Assembly: GCA_031841125.1 (NCBI GenBank)
Contig: CM063108.1
Location: 3,916,183-3,980,182 of the forward strand
From: Acanthococcus lagerstroemiae
Lineage: Eukaryota; Arthropoda; Insecta; Hemiptera; Eriococcidae
Direction: 5' to 3'
Length of the DNA: 64,000 nucleotides
The stretch's first letter is position 1, and each line of letters begins with the position of its first letter. The position numbers and the translations under genes are program-made. Of this stretch, positions 43,968 to 57,959 are shown one piece after another. The notes under the pieces were generated by a model, which was given only the letters and a program-made list of their open reading frames with translations, had not been told where the DNA came from and made no database searches.

Positions 43968-46539
43968 GTAAGCAAAGAGGTCTTCAATATTGTGTAACGC
44001 TATGCATGCCTAACATTTAGCAAAGGTTTCCTCTAAAAATTAAATTCTGAAGCTCGCTTTCGGCAACTTAATTAAGAATCCGTTCACGTCAAAAAACGCC
44101 AACCAGTATTTTCCGTAAATAATTGCTGCTTTCAGAATGTTTTATACTCAGTTATATCAATTTTCTCACGTTATAAAGGTAACTGGAGTGAAAACACATA
44201 AATTATTATCCTTGTGCACAAAATTTTCCACCTACATCTAAGCTGAAATTGATCCTAAAATACGCGATGTTGAGTCAAGGTTATTGTACTCGTAATTCCG
44301 CGAGGTGTTCGGATTTCAACCTTGATTTCGTTTTCGAAAATTAGTCGGTTCAGTAGTTTTGAAATCGGTAATGAGTTTTCATGGTAGAAAGATGAGTTTC
44401 TTAATTTATTATGTAGTTCCGCTGTATGCTCGTACGCGATTTTATACAATGAACTACAGTGCTAGGGTAGAGAGCTTATGAAATATTCTTTTCCCCATTC
44501 GTAGAATCTTAATTTTATACCTATCTCCTCTGTTGTAACTTGTACCTTCTTCTAAGGCTGTACAAGAGACGAAATTACAGTAAACACTCGCTGCCGCATC
44601 GTCGCGTTTTTTTTTTTTTTTTTGCCCTGGGAATTTGTGGTTTTATGACTGATTTCAATTTTTGCTTGAATTTCAGAAGTTCTAACTAATCAACATGCTC
44701 TCCTCTCACCCTTTTTCATTCATAAACTTTGGTAAGCAACTCGGCACTGGCAGCCATCATTCATGAGGCATGGGATTGGTCAGAAGTTTTTGAGTGACAC
44801 AAAACTAGGTGTAGCTTTTCCATTCTTTTTTTCTTGTTTATTTGTGGCGATGGCATCTTAATATCCCCTTGGGGTCATTTCATATCTGCGCATATTCAAT
44901 TTTACATTGTCATCCTGGCGTCAGTTTTACGTTCGCACTCTTCAACGCTAATTTGAAGGCGTGTCGGTCAATTAAACTTTTTTCTCGCACAAGGTCGCCA
45001 CATGTGGGCACCTGAAAGAGACTTATACCGTCATTTGCCCTGCGGAATGAAACACACAAAAAGCTGTAACCAAGTTCACGCTCTACAAACCAGAAAGCTC
45101 GGCAATTACTCTTAATCAGCGTTTTTTGCGGCGCTATTTTCAATCGTATTCCTGAAAATGTCGCCCAAAATAGCTTCCCTGTGCAGTCGAATCTTCACCA
45201 ACGTAATTAGTCGCCTATTTATACACGCGGTAAATCGCAGCCGATGATAATTAACAAATTTCGCAGATCGCGGTTTGGCTAAGTAAAAAGAATGTAACTT
45301 CTGTTAACACGGAGGCGACCAACTTTTGGCATTGCGAAGGTGCATTCTGAATGGAAAGCACACACATGCTGACCGGCGACACCGACGCCAACGTGACGGA
45401 TGTAACGTTTGCTACTTTGACGTACACGAAAAATGGGATCTGACGGATATGAGGCATGGTATAAGAGAAGGGTACAGAGGTCAAGATCAATTACGTCACT
45501 CGGTTGAAAAACGTATAATCTGAATTCCCGAATTTATAGAATGGGAAATGGGGATATGCAGCAAAAGCAGTGTCTGAGAAGCTGCACGGAGGAACCAAAA
45601 TACCTTTAACATGGTATATGCAGGTGCTCCGACAAGTCAATATAGGCTTCTGAGAAATTCGAGTGAGTATCTACAGAATCAAAAGCTCGTTGGTTGTCGG
45701 TGAACGTGAAGTCAGGATTGCGAATCTTCTTGTGTGCTATAAGGAAAACCAAAATGTCTCGGGGATTGTAAGAAAACACAAAGGTCAGGGTAATATTTGT
45801 TATTATTTGGATAAGGGATACGAGAGTCGCGTAATATTTATGCTACAAAGTGAAGGATCAACATGTCTCTGTTACTGAAGAAGTAATTGCAAGAGGAGTT
45901 GAAGGCTTGGCCGCTGACTTTTTCATTATCTATAGTGTGGCACATAGTAAGCCCCTCCCTGTAGATACAAAAAAACCTGGCTTGTAGTTATACGTCGTTT
46001 TTGAGGCTTTAGTTCACAGTTTCTTGAAAAATTTGTCGCAGTTACTTTTGTTCATTGAAAATAACCATATAATGTTCGAAGTATCTTTTATGAGCGGAAA
46101 TACCGAGATTCGAGTGAAAATGAGATTTTAATTTAAATTTTAAGATCAGATCTGAAATCAGCGCAAAATTTTATACCAAATGCTATTTTCACTTTACAAA
46201 ATGTCAAATCTAAATTTTGGTATTCTTGACCTTCAAAAGCTTATTTTTCCAATATCAAAAGCATAAAATTGAATTTGACTGAGGATTTAAATGCTTTTTA
46301 GGGTCAACTGGAAATTAAAAACGAAGATTAATAGAACTCTTCCATGACCCCATTAATAATTTTTTGATGGTTTAAAGACGGGAAGGGGAGATGAATTCTT
46401 TGGCGCTCTCTTGAAATTGTAAGCTTTGTTTATTGCTGTTTATTCGTATCGTATAGACTATATTGACTACTGATTCACTTTCCGCTTATATATTCAAACA
46501 TTTTGACTCAGTTTTTTTTAATATATAATATATTCTGAG
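43968..46539. other. Probable GTPase intron and unassigned DNA
   Basis: No further GTPase exon is recognised. Contains T18-19 near 44,608. The frames around 45,251-45,523 overlap on both strands and lack a family. Confidence 0.4.
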
Positions 46540-47580
46540 AGGTTCCTCCAAACGTGTATAAGTCTATTCAAGAGTTTGCAAACACTTTCAATTATGTTTT
46601 AGACTCTCCCAGCCAAACCTAAAACACATGGATTAAAGGCTCTTCCAGCCTTGTTCAATATTTAAAAAAATCTTCCAGACATGTTCAAAATTATTTCAGG
46701 TTTGACTGAAATACTTAGGAGAACTATTCAGACTTGTTAAGGATTCTTTTTTGAACCCTCTCAGACCTATATAAGAGTCATCTAGACCTTGAAACTTGTC
46801 TGAGAGAGACAGCTGAAAAACCCTCGAAGAGACTTAAACAAGAACGTCAAAGAGTTTTGAAGAGTTTTAAACTGATCTGAATGATGAATTTTAAGAATTT
46901 TAGGTAAAAGTGTAAGAGTGTCCCGAAGAACCAAGTTTAGAATAATCTACAGAAATTTTATTCAAGCGTGAAGTGGTAACAAGTTTAGGAAAGTCGTGAA
47001 GATAGTCTTTAATACGTTTGAAAGAATTTTAATGAAGACTTAATGATTCATGATTCTACCACGAGTTTAAAAAAGCTTAGAGAGCTTCAATGAGTCTTAT
47101 CTAAGCCCGCCTGGACGAGTCTAAAAGAATCTTAAATAAATGTGGAAATGTCGTAAACAGGCTTATAACAGACTTAATACGAGTCCAAAATAGTCTTGTA
47201 GATAATCTGGAACATGTCTGGACGAGTATTCCGAAGAAGTCTTGAAAAGTTTTAAACAATTTTGGGAAAGCGTAAAAAAGCCTCAGAGGGAATTCTAAAT
47301 CGATGTGGATGGGTCTTCCCAAGTCTGAAATTAGTCTAAATGTCTTACATACACAACAATTAAACAAAAAACAGTTTTACTTACCAAGTCTAGAAAAAAT
47401 CCTGAAAGTGTGGCAAGTTTCAATCAAGCCTAGCTCAGGTTAGCCTTAAACGAGTCCAGAAGAGTGCTAAGGAATCTTAACGATGTCTTGAGGAATTTGA
47501 AACTTTGCTTCAAAAGTTTTGAACAAGCCTCGATCAGTTTTGAAGGTATCCAAACCTGGAAAAGTTTGAATTACACCGTA
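46540..47580. repeat. Large degenerate array of about 30-bp AGTCTTGAA-type units with strand switch
   Basis: From 46,540 to about 46,800 the phrases read like CTTCCAGACATGTTCAAA and TTCAGACTTGTTAAGGA. From about 46,810 the complementary sense dominates (GACTTAAACAAGAACGTC, AGTCTTGAAAAGTTTTAAAC, AGTCTGAAATTAGTCTAAAT). Units of roughly 25-35 bp are heavily diverged. Similar to 9.72-10.19 kb. The frame at 47,101-47,367 is a by-product. Confidence 0.6.
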
Positions 47581-50500
47581 GGTAGTATTTAAATCTTCTT
47601 AATATCAATCAATATTTTATATTTAACGTTACTTTTGACAATTTATAATCTTACGCGACGAGTCACGACGAAAAGGGTTATAGCTGTGATCTTAAATTAC
47701 AGTCCAGTAAAAAAAAAGTCGAGTTATCTCTGTAGGTAAATTAGTGAGTGTCTCCAAGACGGGAAGGGGGTATATTCAAGTAATTAAGAAGAACCTAACT
47801 CACGTTATTTTTTGAAATATATAATAGAGGTGGGACGATCACCAAAATACAAAAAATATCTTCTCTTTTCACTGAAGTATATATTTTAGGCTCTTTTCCC
47901 AGCTAAGGCCTATTCTTCTGAAGAAAAAGAAGAAAGAAAAAAAAAAGAAAATATTAAATGCCTGTAATATTTACACACGGTTTCGCCAACTCAAGGGTCT
48001 GCTTGAGGAGGCGGGGGTGGGGAGGGGAGTAGAACATAGGAACAAGGCTCCTATGGTACTATTTATTGTAAACACTTTTGCGACACATTGAAATTTTGGG
48101 AATTTGTCGCCCATGAGGTGCGGTGCAACATAATACAGAGAAATTTATGTACAAGGTGGAAAAGGGATAGCACATAGAAGTGTAAGTCAACAACATACAG
48201 GAAAGCTCAGTCCACTCTTCATGATCTCAAGTTTTGTGTAACATCCATGAAAGGACATTCTTACAGCTATTTCTAAGTATTAGTAGGCCACTGGCTCCTT
48301 TTTCTGACGCCTTAAAGCAATAACCGTTCATTATATCTTTACCTACCTTTTTAGGGTTTGCTTGAGAACGATTTACTGAAGTATGAATCTGCTGTTGAAA
48401 TCAAGTTCATTTTGTTGTTGGGGTTGATTTTGTTCAGGAGTTATTTAGCAGGCTTTCCCGTGATAGATGTCAACAATGAACACAACAGAATGGATGAACT
48501 GGAAAACGCTTCCTTATAGGCTAATTAAACGTCTTCATTGGATTTCTGTGCGAGGGTGTTCGATTAATCGTGCACGGAAAACATTTTAAAACGCCCCAAA
48601 ATGTCGCCATCATTTACCGACCGAGTCAGAGAATACGAGTCGAATTCGAGCCAAGTTTTTCTGACTTTCAAAACCGGAAATGTTCGTATAGTTATCGATA
48701 ACTTTTCGAATTCGGTGTAAATGTCGTTCACCTAATAGAGTTACACAAGCATTAATTACATCGAATTTCTGGCATTTAGTTCACGAACCTTTGCGACCAC
48801 TAAGCCCTATAAATCGAATTACATTAACGCGCTGGCTGGAATGGAAGTTTTGCAGGGTAGACTCCGGCGTGCGTGATAAATTCGACAACTTAATTTCTCG
48901 TAATAAATGCGTCGAATGGAGGTATTAAAGAGGCTTCGACCTTATCGTACATGGACGCCACCGAGTCAAATTAACGTCGCATTCAACAGGAACCGAGTGA
49001 GCCAGATAATACATCCTTGTCTAAAGGCTGTAGGCCTAATTGGAAGACAGTAATACGAGAAAAGGTGTTTCTGGATCGAAGTTGCGAAAAAGTTTGCACC
49101 CTAATAACCGTTATTTTCAGACGTGTACTCGACGTTTCCAACAAAATTAAATTTCGAAAGGGATTTTTAATTTTACTATTTCGACGAAAAATACTTTTTA
49201 ATACGGCGGAAGGCGAGATATGTTAACGAGTAAATTTTTACAACCGAAACTCATCGTCAACATAATGCATCTCAGTGTCACGCATCGTCGTCTGGGACGA
49301 TAATAAAACTAATTTTAGTGGAAGTCGAGAATTATAATTCCAAACCGAAAATGTACCAGGGTAAATAAGGACGAGGAAACCCAGAAATTAAACGACTGAT
49401 TTCTATTTATAATGCGCTTGTTGAACGTTTAATCGTTTTGAGCGACAAACACGCGTGTCGTAGGCTGATTATAGAAATGATGTATTTAGAAGTTATCAGT
49501 CCTGGGGAAATACTGGAAAACATTCCGACCTGCATTTATCGCGAGCAGAAAATATAAAGCAATTTTTATCGGCTTCTTTGAGAAACAACTTGTGCAGTTA
49601 GTTCCCAAAGAGCTCTGTTAGTCTGATTCTATTTAGGTAAAAATAAAGGGATACGTCGGTGAGCCCTGCACCTTCTGAACGAGAAGATTCTTTGGGCAAA
49701 ATTGCTCCACTGATTCCTTTTTGTTCCAATGATAGAAGTGGCCGATGGTGAAGGCCAGAGACAGTGTCTTGAGATTTTTCAAGGTATAGTCAACAATTTC
49801 CCGTCTTTCTTCGACACTAAAAAAAATGTATGGTAAAAAGTGCTAGAATTCTGTTAAATCTGATATTCAGCGATTTCACGCACCCCTTTCAACTGAAACT
49901 GTAAGTCTGTCAAAATTTAGTGGAATCACAGTAACTGTTATCAGGATGCAGGCAAAATTACCAGAATCTTCAATTGAATAGTGCGTGAAATGTCTGAGCG
50001 TGAGAGACTATAACCAAAACTCTAGTGAATTTTACCATCAAATTTCTCACAGCGTGCCTATTTTTGATGAAATTAGACGATAAACTGACCAGAACTCTAT
50101 GCCCATTTTCGATGAAATTAGATGATAATATCGTAATGAAGTTACCTCTTCGCTACTTCCTCCATCGGTAAAACAAAGTCGAGTTTTCACATGAACCAAC
50201 CCAACTGGTTCTGAAAAGAATACTTACATCCCCTCACCCTAATTTTCCTTTCTGGTATGTTATCATCGAGTTCCTAACGAAGTTTTATTGAGATTAAATC
50301 AAGTCTCTGAACGAATATTAAAGCATAATGGTAACGAACCTTACCTTAAACTTAACGGCTTTGAGTATGAACTTGCATTAACAGACTTAACCATCAGACT
50401 AAACGATCTTATAAAGAGTATTAGATAACCTTACGTTGTTAACAGATTTAAAAATGCCTACTTATCCCGATATCAACGGGTTCGAACATAATCTAAACAA

Positions 50501-51895
50501 TATAAGTCTCAAGAGAACATAACTGGGCGTAGATTAGTCCTTAACGAATCGTAACTACTTAATACCACAGCATCGCATAAACTCAAGAATGCTCTAAGCC
50601 ACCATGTTTATCCTTATTTTTTTCGTTGACCACTGAACACAAAAAGCGGGCAACGATTGAGGCTGCTTTGCGTCGAAGATCGAGGTTGCACGGTAAATTA
50701 AAATATGAAAATGATTTTGACGAAACTGAAGATTTGTGTAGATAATATTTATATAGGTATTCTATCTTCTTTTTTTTTTTAGATTTTCGCCTCATAAGAA
50801 AAAGTGATGTATTTCTGGGTTAAAAACCCGGTAACTAACATACAAAAATAAGCCGTTGCGCAAGCGAAGTCGTATATATAGTTTAACATAATTATGATTC
50901 CTTATAAAGAAACCTACAGTTTTCCTTTAAAACATCTTACTGGTAGAGTAGGTACTGTTAGGGGTTTACTGGTGAAATGATGTCCTTCACTCAATGCTAA
51001 TCAAATAGATGTCCAGTGATAACCTATTTCTATAGTTTTTTAAATTGGTTGAACCCATTATCAAATTCTTTCTTGTTTTATTTTTCTTAGACGCATCCCC
51101 ACTTCCAAAGAATCCGCAGGGGCAATACGTAAAAATTTGGGTTTGTTAGCTTCTAATATAGGTACCGACTATCTATAGGATTTCTTGAGTTACCGAGCAC
51201 ATTTTTAGAGCGTTTTAGCTGCCCTCACCCAGAAGATACTACAAAGGGCTATCGCCTAAAATATTCTGAATAAGGAGTTACCCTTGAAATGTTCCCAAAA
51301 TTGAGCTCAGCGACTCGAGAAACTCTTTGTGTGATGTCCCCTTGAGAAGAACTGCATTCGACTACTTGAAGAAGAGGAACTTGTCTTTTCCCTTGAGAAG
51401 GGATATGGAAATTATCTCTTCCGTTTCCTAAACGAGAATTTCGTTCCTTTCATTGAAGAAAAAAAAACTTTCCCCTTCTTTAAGAAACTTCCCTTTCCTT
51501 AGTGGAAAAAATCGAGTTCTTCTCATTTTGAAAATGGAGGGTTTTTTTCTTATTCTCGAGGAATATCTTGCAAATTGGCTTTTTGAGTTCATGAACTTGG
51601 CAAAATAATTTACCGAATTAGGGAACTTGGCAAAATTGTCGAGTATAACAGCTCGACAGAAATGCTTAGTTCACGAACGAATCAATTCTAACTTTTAGTC
51701 ACATATCAATGGACTCTCCAATGCAAAGCTGAAATATGCAAGATCCTTTACATCACTAACCGATATACAATTCCCATCGCGCCAACTTTTCGGAAAGCAA
51801 CTGCGCCAGTTTTCCCGTACTAACGCTACTAACGCAAATTCTCTTTCAAACGAATAATTATCCAGCTCTTCCCAGTAATCATGACCCTATGCCAA
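47581..51895. other. No gene recognised
   Basis: Intergenic or intronic DNA; the CpG content rises around 48.5-49.5 kb. Small purine tracts near 47,920-47,950. No supported exons. Confidence 0.45.
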
Positions 51896-52353
51896 CTTAC
51901 AGGTGTTTTTAACTGGATAAAAGGCCATTCTAATGACCATGAAGAAGCCGCTAAATTCCAATGTCATCTTGGGCGGTAATCCTTGTAAAATTACCCTACT
52001 CGAGAACAGAACGAATGCAAATGAATCGGTTAGAACCAAAAGGGGTTCAGTCCAAAAATCGCACTTTTCAGGAAGCGAAAAAAACGGTTTTATTCGAAAG
52101 TTTGAAAATCGTGGAATACGTCCTTCAGTGTGGTGGTAGAGGGTCACAAGAGACAGCTTTTAAGTCCGGTCCCATCGAATAAAATTTGGATGGGCCAAAT
52201 CTGGGGGGCTCCAAGTTTTTGGACTTAACCTCTTTTGGTTCTGAACGTTTTCTTTTTGCAGTTTTACGGCTCGAAATTGCCCTCCTTTTGTAGCCAGACA
52301 TAGAGGGGTCACTCTTGGTCTCATTCCTATCGAGCAAAATCTGTGCTTGTAAG
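51896..52353. mobile_element. Possible fold-back element, about 458 bp
   Basis: The clearest pairing is GAACCAAAAGGGGTTCAGTC at about 52,038 with the complement GAACCAAAAGAGGTTAAGTC at about 52,220-52,240. Weaker complementarity extends outward, and both edges carry CTTACA-like ends (51,896 and 52,353). No target duplication is certain. Confidence 0.5.
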
Positions 52354-54654
52354 AAAAAAAGTTCTGAAGCTGTATTGGGAAATTACGATTTCGTTTTCGA
52401 AAATGGCACTTTTTAGGTATGGGCTGGAATTTTTTATTTATTTCTATTTTTTACACTAGAATACAGCATTTTCAAACAATTTCTGGAAAAAATCTATTTT
52501 TTGAAAAAATTTTATTACAAGAAATTCACAGAAAGCGATGTTGCCAAAAAGCACTTTCCCTGTTTCACGAAATTTCGACCATACCAGCAGATCCGCGATA
52601 CTTCAATACCCCATAATCCGTGAAAAAAGCAAAAACGACAAAAGTGGACTTCACCCCTTTTGGTCTTGATCGATTCAAATAGGGAAAAAAGACGTGCGAA
52701 TCGCGTTTATCTCGACAGAAGGTTGCCAAGGTTATAATATAACTTTACGCCGTGAATTTTCGAAAACGATTTGCATAGTAGCAGAAATAAGGCTTGACAT
52801 CGAATCAAGTTCCAGAAGATGGTGCTTACAAATTTACAATCCGAGGGCAACGCGGGCGAGCATCATCTGAAGAAATGCGCACACGAATGTTGAAAAATTG
52901 CACGTTAAAACGCTGTCACGTATAATTCTCGCAAATTGGTAGTCACCCGGTGGTCGGGATGACGACAGTTATGTTTTGCGAATTAAAATTTATATTTTTG
53001 GCTTCAGTATTCGCGAATTTACGAACTACAAAGTGCGAATAGGCGACACGGTTGCCGTGTAGCGGAAATTTGGACTTACAGCTTTGATTGAGGAAGTGTA
53101 GAATGTTTTTGACACGAGTGGTATGCAGCACCAGACAGCACGACTGAGAAAGTTCGATGTGCAAGAAAAAAGCGTGTGCTGCCTTGAAGGTGTCAGAGAA
53201 GTGGAATACCTATGTAATTTATACGATGCATCAGCTTCCGATCATATTGGATTTTAGATATTTTATTTTTGAGTAACGTGAATGGTTCATCAGCTCATTT
53301 CGATGCGGGCAACGATCCGCATGAATTATGGACATCGGTAGCGCGTTCTGACATATAGGTATAAAGCTTTATCAAAGGAAATGTAAATATTTTGACAGGA
53401 ATAAGACACAGCACCAGATACACCAAATGAGAAGGCTTTGATGTGTGAAAACAACGCTTGCACTCAAATAAGAGTCGTACGTATTTACCAGTGCTGGTAT
53501 AAATAGGGAGGATATAGGGGACATATTTTCCTCGAGTCCGGGAAAAGTAAAATTTTAGAGTTTTTCAACAGAACTTTAGACACAAGACTTTTTTGTTTCT
53601 TATCGAGTTAATCAGCAGTCCAGAAAGGACGAACCGCATTCTGGATCCAGCAACTGGACACACTGAAATACTCCACATAGTCATATTGGAAATAGGCTAC
53701 AGCGCATTGTCTACCTTTAGTTATAATATATCGGTCATTGAGGCGCCAAAATTAAAGGTTAAACATCTTGCGGCACCGCAAATTTCGTTAAGGCACCAAA
53801 AATCGGTGCTACAACGTTTTTCAACGGGAGTGAACGCAAACGACTAGAAACACTCTCTACGCTCAAAATACGAAAAATAGCTCTGTGCCTGAAAAATAAT
53901 GTACACTGCAACCTATCGGGCTCTCATTGACAAGTAACCGGATCCATCCATATTTCAGTTGCACTATTTTCACAATAATTAATTACGAACATTTTCTGCC
54001 GATACCCCTCCTACCTGAACCTCAGGTGCACCACCTCAAACAAGCGTACACCCGAATCTCAATTCACCGTAATCATTTTTCACGAGAGACTGCAACACTG
54101 GGTGAACGATAAGACCTTCAAGCTACTCGGTGTCAGTATTGCATGTCTGTCTTCGATGGTTAGAGTCGAGGGCTAATCCATGATTTTCGACGGGTAGATG
54201 CACTGAACAAATTGCCAACTGAACTTTAACCTAACTCAGGAGTTGAACCAATATACAGATGCTTCAGGTACCCAAACAATCAGGTCCGTACTCCTGTTTT
54301 TGGAAGGTGGTGCGAAACCTTTCAGAAGGAGCCCCCGATGTTATGGTATATCGCATCAAATCAACAGCTAAAATATAGTCTACCGTCTAAAGGATTTAAA
54401 CTGATATTGTATTTCGTACAAAAGGACAACCAATTTTTATTAGTATTTATGTATGAAGGTTGTAGTTAGTAGTAAGAAATGTTGCTAATATTAAGAAGAA
54501 TTTCTCTGAAATGCCGAACTCTGTTTTGAGCTATTTTTGAATAAACGGAACCCGAACCACTTAGAGGAGCTTCGACTCGTACAGAGATAGCGCGAGTCGC
54601 CACCCTTATGTATAATAGAGGAGCACAGTCCTTTTAACCCAACATGAAAAAGTC
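52354..54654. other. No gene recognised
   Basis: The stretch near 53,745-53,815 (GCGGCACCGCAAATTTCGTT and AGGCACCAAAAATCGGTGC) resembles hAT end sequences but has no partner. Frames lack families. Confidence 0.45.
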
Positions 54655-55119
54655 GTCAGAAGCGAGTGTTCATACTGGTAACGATGGCGGAATGACGATC
54701 AGCGGCCGTGGACATACAAGCAAGCTAAGGTGGCCAGATCACTGCTAGAGATCGGTGTGAAAGAACTCACCCCGGGAAGTCTGTTACCAGTCATGCTTGG
54801 AAGCAAAGATGGCTGGAATCGGGTGTCCGCATTCGTCTCCACTGCGATGCAGAAAAATATGGAGATTGAGCGGGAAAGACGAATGCAAGGCGAAGCGTCT
54901 CATCATAACACCTCAGAAAGGGTACCACTGAGAGGACGTCACCTACAGGCAGGAAGACGAAGGTGCCAATATCGAAGATACAGACAAAATAGCGGCAGAA
55001 AAACAGCTTGTCCCAAAACGTTCCAGCAGGTCGTGCGATACCCGAAATGGTGGATTCTAGAAGGTAAATTTGGCGCGCGTGCATCGTCATGCATATACGC
55101 CCTACAAAACAATTTTTAA
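54655..55119 (+). pseudogene. R1-clade non-LTR retrotransposon, 3' end of ORF2
   Basis: The frame 54,730-55,119 begins with the reverse-transcriptase C-terminal helix: KELTPGSLLPVMLGSKDGWN, then RVSAFVSTAMQKNMEIERERR. This matches the copies at 1.75 and 59.4 kb in the xLxPxMLxxxxGWxxVxxFV order. In-frame continuity upstream reaches about 54,680 (QRPWTYKQAKVARSLLEI) before decay. Catalytic regions are absent, so this is a 5'-truncated dead copy. Confidence 0.75.
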
Positions 55120-57256
55120 TATCTGTCTTCGAAAGAGAACGCTCGATTAATATCTTAATTCACACATTTCGCGAGATCGAGCGATTGTGTAAACATCTCA
55201 GGCGTCAGGTCGCGGTCACTTTCGTCCATACAACGAGCCCTCGAAGCATTTTACAACTCACCCGCTGTTGCTTCGCAGCTTTTGCAAACAAATCGGCGCT
55301 ATCGCGGGTCATTAACGTTCATCGCACGACGTTTAATCTTCCTCATCTGTCCAATCGAAGCATCACAGGCTCGGTAAATATTTCGACGAGGCACTTCTGT
55401 CAGTTGTTTGAGAAGCACTTAAGCGTCACGTAAGATTCTCAGGCTCCCGTTCTAGGGTCGCTGCCATCATCGCGCGTTTTCAATCACTTTTTTTCCCGAA
55501 GCGTAAGCTATTTCGGCTTCGATGTCGGTTCGAGTTCAACAGCTTTACCTTCGAGCGCGAGTAATTTTAATTTTGATTTTATAATTACAAAGGGGAATAC
55601 GAACGCTATGTATAGTTAGTGAGAGCGCGTCGTGTATAACGTCGAGGTGTACAGCTAGGATTATCGAAAAGCTTTTTTGGAAAGTTTTTAAAGTTATTAT
55701 AATGTGATTTCACGCCGAACTCAGTGACCGGAGCTTCGATTTAGGGTACAGAAGACTAATAGAAACTAAACTGTTCACGTCTCATCGTGGTCTACGTGGA
55801 TAATGTGGTTGCTTTATAGGTATACTTTTTGTCGACAAGGTCGGAGTTTTCTTTTTACGCGCGTTTTCGTGCCGTAGAAGATAAAACTTTTCCATTTACT
55901 TTTAGTTTTAGCGTACGAAGTGACTTGGAAAAAAGTTTTCAATTAGGAAACCGCGATTGTACATGGGGTTGTGCTCGGTCTCGCGGACGAGCCGACCGAA
56001 GAAGTATCATGTTTACTGGGCAGAAGCAAATCTCTGGAAAATTCCTGGGTGACTGCATGGCGCGGTGTTTAATCATATGTGATCATCCGTCAAGTAGTTC
56101 TTTTTTGACAGTTGGAAATCAGTGTGGCGAATTTTTCTTTCGAGCGCTTCCGAGATGTCTTCCGCGGCTGGTTCAGATTTTATTTGTCTCGTCTCTCTTC
56201 TTTTGTCTGAAGACTGTATTTATGTAGAACGCCACCTGGCCATCCGTTTATGTGGAAATTTTACGCGTTGTTGGTTCGGAGTTGGATTTACTCAAATCCG
56301 CTCTGTCGGTTTCGAAAAATGATACACCCTTCAGCAACAATGAATTGTGAGAATGTTACGGTAAGGTTAACTGGGTGATGCGCGAATGACATCTTCATGT
56401 TCACTTCATTCTCGTACGTTATCGCTATCCTGGTATTGTCAGACCGAAATTATTGGTACCTGTAATCGATCAATGTCAAGTAATACGTACGTACTATCTT
56501 GTATAGTTGTAATGGCTTTTCAGTAATGAGACGGAGATTAGACCATTGTACACTTCGGAAAAATTAGATGTAAAAATCGATTATACACAAAAATTGGAGA
56601 GAGCCGAGTTTTGGCCGGAAGTTAGACACGGTGGATCTAATTAACATACTAGAAGTGCCCATCCTTACCATTAGTGTTCATGTTTTGGAGGGATTCGAAC
56701 TCACCATTGTTCTTTTTTCAATCAGCAGAAGCGACGCGAAGAGCATGCTATTGGAGAGGGAGATGTAAACACAAAAAATCCCGACTGAAGTTCATACATT
56801 TCAGTTGTTAAATTACAAAAAAAAAACAAAAAAAACAACAACAACAACTATCTACTTATTTTTCTAATTACCTCCTGTTAAAGTATTACTTTACCCACGC
56901 CAACCTGTGAGTAAAGTTGCTTTTTAACAGCGTGTGTTTTACAGTGTCTAGTAAAGATGACGTAGAGTCAATTAGCTTTTTCTTATCCGTGGTCCTTGGA
57001 AATAATGTCAGGAAAAAATACCTATCCGTAGTTATGTTTAAGGTCCTTTTCCCCTAACATCAGAGGTGATAGATGAAACGCAGCAGTAATGGGATGTAGA
57101 ATAAATTTTAGAAAGCGCTCGTGACACTACACACACGCACACACACCACACATGCACATTAACAAACACATGTAAGGAAGTTGTCTGATCGAAATCGACA
57201 TTTTCTATCCTTTAACTCGGGGAGCAAAGATCGCCAGTTTCCACGAAAAAAATTCA
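55120..57256. other. No gene recognised; CpG-richer 55.1-56.3 kb and simple repeats
   Basis: CpG-rich DNA between 55.1 and 56.3 kb could be regulatory. A-rich and CAA tract at 56,816-56,851. No exon chain supported. Confidence 0.45.
57126..57160. repeat. CA/AC microsatellite
   Basis: Imperfect (AC)n with CG and AT interruptions. Confidence 0.8.
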
Positions 57257-57266
57257 TGAATGTAGG

Positions 57267-57565
57267 CAGGGACCTACCGAAAAGTTTTTCCGGGGGGGGG
57301 GGGGGGGGTAAAAATTATGAAAGTCCCAACTGATGACTCGTCAAACTTCTCAATTATCGAAACAAAAAATAAAAACCTTTTGATCTGTTGGATTTTTCCA
57401 ACTGACTCAACTCAAAATTCCCAAGTATTAAAGCAAAAGAATAAAAACCTTTTGACTTTTTGGGTTTTTCTAACTCGTCAACTCAATTCCGAAGTTTCAA
57501 AACAAAGCGAAGCCAGAAACAAAGAAACAAAAAACCTCTTAACTTGTTGCATCGGTACGTCTTTG
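57267..57565. mobile_element. hAT-type MITE, 299 bp
   Basis: Left end CAGGGACCTACCGA and right end (complement) CAAAGACGTACCGA match at 11 of 14. Flanking octamers AATGTAGG (57,259-57,266) and AATGGAGG (57,566-57,573) match at 7 of 8. It contains a G18 run at 57,292-57,309 and two internal tandem units sharing AAAAATAAAAACCTTTTGA and TTTTTC.AACT.....CAACTCAA.TTC. Same family as 39,371-39,603, in opposite orientation. Confidence 0.8.
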
Positions 57566-57832
57566 AATGGAGGTACTCGCGATAGGATGGATCTTCTCAT
57601 TTATTGTTTCAACTAAAAAAAATTTAACTTTGTGCATATTTCTAAGTTGTAGTATAAAATTTTTTCGTCGATAGTTTTGAAATATTTGCAACCAAATAAA
57701 TCAAGTGCCCTCGTCAGTATTTACTAACACAGTCATAAAACGCATTTTTCGTGTATGCGTAGAATATCAATTTAGCAGTTTTATTTTTTCAGTCTTCATA
57801 TAACGCGAGGTATTTATAAAAATAACTTACAG

Positions 57833-57944
57833 TACAAGAGGGTACGTTCCCATTGACATACTCGTGCCATTGCTCAGCTCGCTTTCGGCTCGTCGTTTCG
57901 CAAACTCTGCACCCGTTGTCAAAAGCTCACTTTACCCTCTTGTA
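57833..57944. mobile_element. Short palindromic-end element, 112 bp
   Basis: Perfect inverted 12-mers TACAAGAGGGTA and TACCCTCTTGTA. If the outer TA is the duplication, the ends are CAAGAGGGTA and the element is Tc1/mariner-like. The interior has CTCGCTTTCGGCTCG-like GC-rich sequence. Non-coding. Confidence 0.6.
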
Positions 57945-57959
57945 TAGTAATCTACTATT

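Noticed and set aside
53593..53847. 84-residue frame as a gene
   Set aside because: No motif, and part of it overlaps sequence resembling hAT ends.
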